From Paraburkholderia susongensis (GTDB lineage: Bacteria > Pseudomonadota > Gammaproteobacteria > Burkholderiales > Burkholderiaceae): a stretch of 64,000 nucleotides of DNA. The translations under genes and the position numbers were made by a program. Below are positions 43,287 through 50,321 of this stretch, one piece after another. The notes under the pieces were generated by a model that worked only from the letters and a program-made list of their open reading frames with translations, was not told the origin of the DNA and did no database searches. Position 1 is the stretch's first letter, and every line of letters begins with the position of its first letter. The stretch is from the NCBI RefSeq assembly GCF_900177725.1, contig NZ_FXAT01000013.1, positions 62,001-126,000 on the forward strand, written 5' to 3'.

Positions 43287-44345
43287 ATGAACTTTCTCGA
43301 CGGACATCTCTTTCCGGAGAACCAGCAGCCGCTCATCATCACGGCGGCACCCTATGCGCCGTCGTGGCTGCCGTCGGATTTCCCCGGGGAGATTCCGGTC
43401 ACGATGGAAGAGCAGATCCAGAAGGCGGTGGACTGCTACAACGCGGGCGCCACGGTGCTGCATCTGCACGTGCGCGAACTGGACGGCAAGGGCAGCAAGC
43501 GTCTGTCGAAGTTCAATGAACTGATCGCGGGGGTGCGTGCGCGCGTGCCGGAGATGATCATCCAGGTGGGCGGCTCCATCAGCTTCGCGCCGGAAACCGA
43601 GGGCGCGGCAGCCAAGTGGCTGTCGGACGACACGCGCCACATGCTGGCCGAACTGGACCCCAAGCCCGACCAGGTGACGGTGACCGTCAACACTTCGCAG
43701 ATGAATTTTCTCGAGCAATTCGATACGCGTGACATCAAGGGCACCTCGATGGAAGACCCGGTGGTGTTCAACGCCTACAAGGAAATGACGGTGCCCGCGC
43801 AACCCGGCTGGGTCGAGGAGCACGTGCGCCGCCTCACGGCCGCGGGCATCCAGAGCGCGTTCCAGTGCTACAACATCAACAGCTTCGAATCGGTGGAGCG
43901 GCTGATGCGCCGCGGCATCTACAAGGGCCCGCTGGTCATGAACTGGGTCGCCATCGGCGGCGGCATGGATGCGCCCAACCTCTACAACATGGCCAACTTT
44001 GTGCGCGCGGTGCCCGACGGCGCGGTGCTGACAGTGGAAAGCTCCGTGCTCAACGTGCTGCCGGTGAACATGATGGGTATCGCGATGGGCCTGCACGTGC
44101 GCACGGGTACCGAGGACAACCTGTGGAACCAGTCACGCACGGCCAAGATCGGCACGGCCGCGCAGGTCGAGCAACTGGTGCGCATCTCGCGCGAGTTCGG
44201 CCGGCCGATCGCCACGGCCAAAGAGGCACGTGAGATCAGCAAGATCGGCGTGTTCTACGACACCGTGGAAGAATCCCTCGCGGCAAACGGCTTCGCGCCC
44301 AACCGCAACGGCGGGCAACAAGGCTATCTGCGCAAGATCGCCTGA
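43287..44345 (+). CDS. Beta-keto acid cleavage enzyme (BKACE / Kce family), copy 2
   Basis: A 352-residue BKACE, nearly collinear with copy 1 at 40898; most residues agree, including the Zn motif ATVLHLHVRELDGKGSKRLSKF (H59, H61). AGGAGACACATC precedes the ATG at 43287; a 21-residue upstream extension has no support. The copies differ mainly around 145-175 (e.g. NFLEQFDTRDIKGTSMEDPVV here). A region with most substitutions clustered suggests altered substrate specificity (inference). It is the only plus-strand gene between the two minus-strand arms. Confidence 0.93.
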   Translation: MNFLDGHLFPENQQPLIITAAPYAPSWLPSDFPGEIPVTMEEQIQKAVDCYNAGATVLHLHVRELDGKGSKRLSKFNELIAGVRARVPEMIIQVGGSISFAPETEGAAAKWLSDDTRHMLAELDPKPDQVTVTVNTSQMNFLEQFDTRDIKGTSMEDPVVFNAYKEMTVPAQPGWVEEHVRRLTAAGIQSAFQCYNINSFESVERLMRRGIYKGPLVMNWVAIGGGMDAPNLYNMANFVRAVPDGAVLTVESSVLNVLPVNMMGIAMGLHVRTGTEDNLWNQSRTAKIGTAAQVEQLVRISREFGRPIATAKEAREISKIGVFYDTVEESLAANGFAPNRNGGQQGYLRKIA

Positions 44346-44361
44346 CGGCGAGTAACGGACG

Positions 44362-44392
44362 ATGCCGCCAGCGCGCACCGCGCCGGCGGCAT
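44362..44392 (+). terminator. GC-rich stem-loop after BKACE copy 2
   Basis: ATGCCGCC at 44362-44369 pairs with GGCGGCAT at 44385-44392, and an inner GCGCG/CGCGC pair closes a short CAC loop. It starts 17 bp after the stop codon. There is no T tract, so it would be a weak intrinsic terminator or an mRNA 3' end stabiliser. Confidence 0.5.
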
Positions 44393-44593
44393 GTCGGGAA
44401 GTCCAGTTTGAATTCCCGACCCGTGGCGCGAAGACCGCGCCACACTTCTCGCATCAGTGGCGTCCTCCCCCTCCCCATGGAAACCTGGATCCGCACCTGC
44501 CGGGTCCATGCCAGCCCTGCGCGCTTCAACTGACTGCCGGTTGCAAACGCGCGCCCGTCCCGACAGCCCGAGCGCGTGCTTGCCAGGCTGATC

Positions 44594-45373
44594 TCAGATG
44601 GCCGTCAAGCCGCCGTCCACCGCGAGTATCTGTCCGGTGATGAAAGCGCTCGCGTCCGACGCGAACAGCGCAGTCACGCCCTTCAGGTCTTCGGGACCGC
44701 CCACGCGGTTCATCGGCGCCATCGACGCGGTCTTGTCGTCGCCGAGGGCCGCATCGATCGGCGCGGTCATTCTGGTCGGGAAGTAGCCGGGAGCGATTGC
44801 ATTGACTGTGATGCCGAGCGGCGCCCATTCCACGGCGAGGGTGCGCGTCATGTTGACCACCGCGCCCTTGCTCGCGTTGTAGGCGAGCGTCGGCATGCTC
44901 TCGGGATAGACGCCCGTCAGTCCCTGAATCGAAGCGATGTTGATCACCTTGCCGCGACGGCGCGGCACCATGCAGCGGCGGCCCACCTCCTGGGTCGCGA
45001 CGAAGATGGCCGTCATGTTGAGCGTGATGACCTTCTGCCAGCCTTCCAGCGAATGCTCGATCGTCGGCGCGCCCCACGAAGTGCCCGCGTTGTTGACCAG
45101 AATATCGATCTGTCCGAGCGTGCCGATCACCTGCTCGACCATCGGCGCAATCGCGTCCAGATCGCCCATGTCGCAGACGATCGGTACCGCCTCGATGCCG
45201 AGTGCCCGCAGATGCCCAGTGGCGGCGTCGAGCTCGTTCTTCTTGCGGGCGGTGATCGCAACGCGGGCGCCCAGTTCGCCGAGCACTTCGGCCATCTGCA
45301 GACCCAGGCCGCGCGAACCTCCGGTGATGAGCGCGACGCGTCCATCGAGGTTTTGAAGTGAGGAAAGACTCAT
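44594..45373 (-). CDS. Short-chain dehydrogenase/reductase (SDR)
   Basis: A 259-residue classical SDR. The NAD(P) motif is TGGSRGLG at 17-24, NNAG at about 93, the catalytic Ser around 145 and YNASK with Tyr at about 166; the C-terminus is DGGLTAI, as in FabG-like enzymes. It probably oxidises or reduces a beta-hydroxy/keto group, possibly supplying the beta-keto acid for BKACE (inference). It is first at the left end of the second set and lies 114 bp downstream of the MDR gene. Confidence 0.93.
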   Translation of the reverse strand: MSLSSLQNLDGRVALITGGSRGLGLQMAEVLGELGARVAITARKKNELDAATGHLRALGIEAVPIVCDMGDLDAIAPMVEQVIGTLGQIDILVNNAGTSWGAPTIEHSLEGWQKVITLNMTAIFVATQEVGRRCMVPRRRGKVINIASIQGLTGVYPESMPTLAYNASKGAVVNMTRTLAVEWAPLGITVNAIAPGYFPTRMTAPIDAALGDDKTASMAPMNRVGGPEDLKGVTALFASDASAFITGQILAVDGGLTAI

Positions 45374-45486
45374 CAGGATTCCTTATCTGATTTCAGCTTC
45401 AGCCACGGCCGCCGGCACGGCGCTGCACCCAGCACCGTGCGCGTGCGAGCCGGCGGTGCCGCGCCCGCACGACCGGGCCGCGTGTT

Positions 45487-46458
45487 TTACGGAACGAGCA
45501 CGGTCGAGCCGACCGTCTTGCGCGACTCGAGCGCGCGATGCGCGTCGGCCGCCTCGGCGAGCGCGAAGGTCTGGCCGGGTTCGCTCCTGATCTTGCCGGC
45601 CAGCACGAGATCGAACAGTTCCTTCGCCATCCCGAGCATGTGGGAGCGCGGCGTCGCATAGTGGATCATCGCGGGGCGCGTCACCCAGATCGATCCCTTG
45701 CCCGCGAGCATGCGCGTATCGATGAGCACCGGCCCCGAGGTCGTGCCGTTGCTCACGAGCGTGCCACGCACCCGCAGGCTGTCGAGCGACGCTTGCAACG
45801 TGTCCTTGCCCACGGAGTCGAACACCACCTCGACGCCTTTGCCGCCGGTGATCTCGCGCACTCGCTCGGCGATGTTCTCGCGCGAGGTCACGATGGTGTG
45901 CGTGCAGCCATGCGCCTTCGCCACTTCGGCCTTCTCGTCGGTGCTGACCGTGCCGATCATCGTCACGCCGAGGCTGCGTGCCCACTGACAGGCGATCAGC
46001 CCCACCCCGCCCGCGGCGGCGTGGTACAGGATGGTCTCGCCGCCGTTGAGCGGATAGACCTGGCGAAACAGGTACTGCGCCGTCATGCCTTTCATGATCA
46101 GCGTCGATGCGGTGCGATCGCTCACCCCGTCGGGTAGCGGAATCAGCACGTCGGCGGGCATCACGCGCGCCTCCGAATAGGCGCCCTGCGGCCCCAACAG
46201 ATAGCCGACCCGGTCGCCTGCCTTGATGTCGGACACGCCCTCGCCCACAGCCTCGACGACGCCCACTGCATCCGAGCCCAGCCCGTTGGGTAACGCGAGC
46301 GGGTATTGCCCGGTACGGAAGTAGATGTCGATGAAGTTCACGGCCACATACGTGTGCCGCACGCGGACCTCGCCGGGGCCGGGTTCGCCCACTTCGACGT
46401 TCTCCAGCCGCAGCACCTCGGGACCACCTGTTTCGTAAAAGCGGATTGCCTGTGTCAT
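45487..46458 (-). CDS. Quinone oxidoreductase-like MDR protein (paralogue of 36372-37352)
   Basis: A 323-residue zinc-free MDR reductase. AIRFYETGGPEVLRLENVEVGEPGPGEVRVRHTYVAVNFIDIYFRTGQYPLALPNGLG, then HAAAGGVGLIACQWARSLGVTMIGTVSTDEK (NADPH site). The ATG at 46458 is the family start; a Met six codons earlier is possible. It is the counterpart of the enzyme at 36372. Activity is probably reduction of an enone or quinone with NADPH. Confidence 0.9.
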   Translation of the reverse strand: MTQAIRFYETGGPEVLRLENVEVGEPGPGEVRVRHTYVAVNFIDIYFRTGQYPLALPNGLGSDAVGVVEAVGEGVSDIKAGDRVGYLLGPQGAYSEARVMPADVLIPLPDGVSDRTASTLIMKGMTAQYLFRQVYPLNGGETILYHAAAGGVGLIACQWARSLGVTMIGTVSTDEKAEVAKAHGCTHTIVTSRENIAERVREITGGKGVEVVFDSVGKDTLQASLDSLRVRGTLVSNGTTSGPVLIDTRMLAGKGSIWVTRPAMIHYATPRSHMLGMAKELFDLVLAGKIRSEPGQTFALAEAADAHRALESRKTVGSTVLVP

Positions 46459-46611
46459 TGCCGTCAGTCTCCTCAAGAAGATAAAAAATCACTGCCGCTC
46501 ACGTCAGCCGCGCGGTATCGGTTACGTTGTCTCGCCTCGCGATGAAACTCGCTGATCGGGATCGCGGCCAGGCTTGCGGCGCTCATCAGCGAGGCTCCGT
46601 CAGGGCTTTGG

Positions 46612-47937
46612 TCAGGTTGCGGCTTGCGCGCGCTGTGCATTGAGCCGCTGCAGGTCGGCCGTGTAGCTCCGCTTGCCGAGCAGGAACGCGAGCGCGGAGA
46701 CGAAGGTGGCGAAAGGAATGATCTGCAGCGCGCCGAGCAAACCGATTCGGTCCGCAATGAATCCGGTCAGAATCGCGGCGGGCGCAAGGCCCAGAAAATT
46801 GTTGGCGAGCGTCAGGGTAGCGAAGGCGGACGAGTGCATGTTCGGCGGCGTGAGGTTCGCGACCATCGCGCCCGAGGGTCCGCAGGCTCCCGCGCTGAAG
46901 AACATGCCGGCGCCGATCAGGGCGATCTGCGCGGTGCCCGGGGGCAGACGCAGCGCGATGCTCAGCGAAACGAAGCACAGCAGGCAATAGAGCACCGCGA
47001 CGAGCCACTTGCGCTGCGGGACCTTCTTGCTGACGACGTCGGTCACGATGCCGCAGAAGATCATGCCGACGCCGGTTGCCAGCACGAAGCCCGCCGCGCT
47101 CACGGCGGCCTTGCCGGGCGCCATCGCGTAGTAGCGGTTCAGATAGCTCGGCAGCCAGGCATACATCGCACCGGGGACGAGCAGTTGCAGGCCGCTGCCG
47201 ACGTAGGCGCACCGCACCGAGCGGCACGAAAAAAGCCCTTGCATCAGCGTGCGGAAGCTCACGCGCATCGCGGGCTTGCCGCGTGCGGCCGCCCCCTCGC
47301 CGGGCCGCTCGGAGGCGAGCCGCTTCTCCGACACCACGGCGGCGTAGACGAGCACCAGCAGAAAGCCGAACGCGGCCATCGCGCCGAATGACCAGCGCCA
47401 GCCGAGCTGTGCCGCCACCATGCCACCCAGCGCCATGCCCAGCACCGAGCCAAACGATCCGCCCGCCATGAACGCGGCGGTCAGGGTCGAGCGCAGATAG
47501 GCCGGAAAGATGCTCAACACGAGCGCGATCCCCACACTGCCGTAAGCCGCCTCGCCGATGCCGACCAGGGCTCGCGCGGCGAGCATCTGGTCGTAGCTGG
47601 TGGAAACGGCACAGCCGAGCGTGGCCAGACTCCAGATGGTCGCCATCAGCACAATGCTTCGGACGCGTCCCCAGCGGTCGGCCAACACCGACAACGGAAA
47701 GGTCAGTATCCCGACCATCATCGCCACCACGCTGCTCAAGGAACCGAGCCGGGTGTCCGACAGACCCCATACCTCTTTCAGCAAGGGGAATACCGCATTG
47801 AGCACCTGCCGCGACATGTAGTCGGAGATCAACAGGCCCAGTGTCAATGCGAAAACCACCCACGCGTACACGCGAACCGGCGATCGTGTGACGCCGATAT
47901 CGCCGTGCGCGGAGTCGTCAACATGGTGTGCGTGCAA
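46612..47937 (-). CDS. MFS transporter (paralogue of 34281-35570)
   Basis: About 441 residues, 12 spans. ISDYMSRQVLNAVFPLLKEVWGLSDTRLGSLSSVVAMMVGILTFPLSVLADRWGRVRS is nearly the same as in the first-set paralogue. I chose the TTG at 47937 because AGGAGACGATC lies just before it and it gives an N-terminus of the paralogue's length; an in-frame ATG at 47973 would add 12 residues. It lies between the MDR and TauD genes of the second set. Confidence 0.8.
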   Translation of the reverse strand: MHAHHVDDSAHGDIGVTRSPVRVYAWVVFALTLGLLISDYMSRQVLNAVFPLLKEVWGLSDTRLGSLSSVVAMMVGILTFPLSVLADRWGRVRSIVLMATIWSLATLGCAVSTSYDQMLAARALVGIGEAAYGSVGIALVLSIFPAYLRSTLTAAFMAGGSFGSVLGMALGGMVAAQLGWRWSFGAMAAFGFLLVLVYAAVVSEKRLASERPGEGAAARGKPAMRVSFRTLMQGLFSCRSVRCAYVGSGLQLLVPGAMYAWLPSYLNRYYAMAPGKAAVSAAGFVLATGVGMIFCGIVTDVVSKKVPQRKWLVAVLYCLLCFVSLSIALRLPPGTAQIALIGAGMFFSAGACGPSGAMVANLTPPNMHSSAFATLTLANNFLGLAPAAILTGFIADRIGLLGALQIIPFATFVSALAFLLGKRSYTADLQRLNAQRAQAAT

Positions 47938-48144
47938 GATCGTCTCCTGAATGAACTGGCTCGCGGTTCTCATGCGCCGACTGCGCGCGCGGCCGCTTTT
48001 CCTGCGGAACGGAAGCCTTACGCCACCTGTCCCGCGCCAGAAAGCAAATTGATTAATCGCCATTCCCGGGGTGGCGACGCCACGCCGGATTCACCGCTGC
48101 GCGATCGTCACCGGAATGTCCTGTTGTTTGAACGAGGTGAACGA

Positions 48145-48993
48145 TCAATACGGCACGTCGCCGATGATGCCGGCCCGCTCCATCTTGCGGTGGCACGGGG
48201 GATAGTCCATCACCGCATAGTGCTGGGTGCTGCGGTTGTCCCAGATCGCCACGCTGTTCTTTTTCCAGCGCCAGCGCACCTGGTACTCGGGGATATACGC
48301 CTGGCTCACGAGGTAGCTCAGCAGATGGGCCGCGCCAGGGCTGTGGTCTTGTCCGTAGCGTACGCGCTCGGGCGTGTGGAAATTGGTGAAGTGCGTGGTG
48401 AAGCCGCTCACGAACAGCACCTTTTCGCTGGTCTCGGGGTGGGTACGCACCACCGGGTGCTCCGCATCCGGGAACTGCGCCTTCAGCGCGAGCCGCTTCT
48501 CGATCGGCATCGCCGCGCCGAAGCTCGCCTCGATGCTGTGGCGCGCGCGCAGGTCGGCGATCTGGGCCTTGATGTGCGCCGGTAGCTTCTCGTAGGCGAG
48601 CACCATGTTCGCCCACATCGTGTCGCCGCCGATCGGCGGACACTCCACGCAGCGCAGCACGGCGCCGAACTGTGGCGCGACGCGCCAGGTGGCATCGGAA
48701 TGCCATGCGTTCTCATAGCGGTCGTTGGGCTGGTCAGGTGTCTTGTAGATGCGCACGAGGCCCGGATGCTCGGGGTCGCTGCCCGCGACCGGATGGTCCT
48801 CCAGCTCGCCGAACCGGCGGGCGAAGGCGACGTGCTCGGCGCGCGTGATGTCCTGGTCGCGCAGGAACAGGACACGGTGCTTCAACAACGCTTCCCGGAT
48901 GACAGCAAAGAGGCCGTCGTCATGGATGGCATCGGCGAGGTTCACGTTGGTCAGTTCCGCGCCGATGGCGTATGTCAGCGGTTCTATGTTCAT
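48145..48993 (-). CDS. TauD/TfdA-family 2-oxoglutarate-dependent dioxygenase (paralogue of 37456-38304)
   Basis: A 282-residue Fe(II)/2OG oxygenase, exactly the length of its paralogue. Triad: H98 and D100 in NAWHSDATW, H258 in WDNRSTQHYAVMDY. Motifs ALLKHRVLFLRDQDITRAEHVAFARRFGELEDHPVAGSDPEHPG and THPETSEKVLFVSGFTTHF. The differing segment just before the triad (YKTPDQPNDRYENAW here, YRSDKKESYENSY in the other) may define the substrate. It starts 18 bp from the stop of the universal stress/hemerythrin gene. Confidence 0.92.
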   Translation of the reverse strand: MNIEPLTYAIGAELTNVNLADAIHDDGLFAVIREALLKHRVLFLRDQDITRAEHVAFARRFGELEDHPVAGSDPEHPGLVRIYKTPDQPNDRYENAWHSDATWRVAPQFGAVLRCVECPPIGGDTMWANMVLAYEKLPAHIKAQIADLRARHSIEASFGAAMPIEKRLALKAQFPDAEHPVVRTHPETSEKVLFVSGFTTHFTNFHTPERVRYGQDHSPGAAHLLSYLVSQAYIPEYQVRWRWKKNSVAIWDNRSTQHYAVMDYPPCHRKMERAGIIGDVPY

Positions 48994-49011
48994 TTTTCCT
49001 ACAGTCTCCTG

Positions 49012-50076
49012 TTAAGTCCGCGGGTCGGCCCGAACGGCCGACGGCTTGCCGGGCGGCGGCACGCCGTGCGCGTGCGCGCCGGTGTCCGCCCACGTATCGT
49101 TGATAAGGGAAATCAAGCTGCCAGATTCCGCGCGGGCCCCCTGGCACATCCGCGTGGCGAGCGCCCTGTCGATCGCATGCCAGTCCGCATCGCTCAGATA
49201 GCGCCGGGCCGCGGCGAACACCACGCCCTCTTCGCGCCCGTGGTGCTCCCACGAGAACGTTGCGTAAGCGCTCACCGCCTGTTCCAGTTCCGCGACCGGG
49301 ATAAGCCCGCGTGCATATTGCTCGACCAGTTCGTTCAGCTCGCGCGTCAGCCGCCTGTTGCGCCGGCGCCGCAGCACGAGCTCATCGAGTTCCGCGCTGA
49401 TCGCGCCGGTGCGGCCGCGCAATCGTTCATCGAGGCAACTGGCGCCATTCCCGCCCTGCCGCAACGCTGAGGACGCGCGCCTATGCAGGTACCCGGCGCA
49501 TGCGCGCAGCGGCGCGAGACCCGGGCTGCCGTCCTGCAGGCGCACATGACGCAGCATGCCCAGCCACGCATGCAAAACAGCCGCGTGCGCGCGATGCTCG
49601 TCGAGCAGCATGCGCGTCACGCGCATCGGCACGGGCCGTTGCTCTGGCGCGCACACCAGCACGGGGCGCTCGGCCGCCGCGAGCACGCTCGCGGTCCGGG
49701 TCGCGAGTCCGGTATCGGCATCGTGCATACCGCGAGACACCATCAGGATGAGGTCGCTGCCGTACTCGCGCGCGGCCGAGAGAATCGCCCGGTGCGGGAC
49801 CTGATCGGCGTCGCTCGCGGTGTCGCTAACCGTGTCGCAGGTCACGCCATGCGCGCGTGCCGCGGCTTGCGCCTTGGCGAGCAGTTCCCAGGCGAGCGCG
49901 TTCGGCTCGACAGCGAAGGCGCCTCGTCGGCGAGACGTCGGAAACGCCGCCTCGCCGGTCGGCACGTGAAAGAACGTGATGCGCGCGCCGAGCAGCCAGG
50001 CGAACTCCACCGCGTGCCCGACGGCCTCGCTGGACGCATCCGAGTCATCCACGGGAACCAGAAGGTGGCGATACAT
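49012..50076 (-). CDS. Universal stress protein fused to a hemerythrin-type domain
   Basis: A 354-residue two-domain protein. Residues 1-150 are a UspA domain (MYRHLLVPVDDSDASSEAV; AREYGSDLILMVSRGMHDADTG). The ATP-binding G-X2-G-X9-G(S/T) motif is degenerate. Residues 155-315 form a hemerythrin/HHE-like helical bundle (MLLDEHRAHAAVLHAWLGM ... LNELVEQYARGLIPVAELEQAV ... FSWEHHGREEGVVFAAARRYL), which in relatives binds a di-iron O2-sensing centre. The ATG at 50076 gives the usual Usp start; 20 residues upstream lack domain character. The C-terminal 35 residues are disordered. The fusion is unusual. Confidence 0.82.
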   Translation of the reverse strand: MYRHLLVPVDDSDASSEAVGHAVEFAWLLGARITFFHVPTGEAAFPTSRRRGAFAVEPNALAWELLAKAQAAARAHGVTCDTVSDTASDADQVPHRAILSAAREYGSDLILMVSRGMHDADTGLATRTASVLAAAERPVLVCAPEQRPVPMRVTRMLLDEHRAHAAVLHAWLGMLRHVRLQDGSPGLAPLRACAGYLHRRASSALRQGGNGASCLDERLRGRTGAISAELDELVLRRRRNRRLTRELNELVEQYARGLIPVAELEQAVSAYATFSWEHHGREEGVVFAAARRYLSDADWHAIDRALATRMCQGARAESGSLISLINDTWADTGAHAHGVPPPGKPSAVRADPRT

Positions 50077-50321
50077 GACGAGCCCTAGCGCGCGCGAAAT
50101 GGCTCGGCCTTGCCGGATATTTCGAATGACACGCAAGTCTCCTCAGATAGAATGGCCTTGGAGACATGGTAGTGCGAGAACGTGGGGCCGATCCCACTCG
50201 CGGCAGGGGGGCGGTCCCTCCTCCACTCGACCCGCTCCTGCATGGAATGCATGACGGCATTCCGCTTTCGACAACCCGACACTGCCCGCAGGAACCCGCT
50301 CCAGGGTCACGAACGCACCCG

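Noticed and set aside
46586..47863. 425-codon frame over the second MFS gene, other phase
   Set aside because: Arg/Gly-rich translation without membrane spans; the adjacent phase gives 12 spans.
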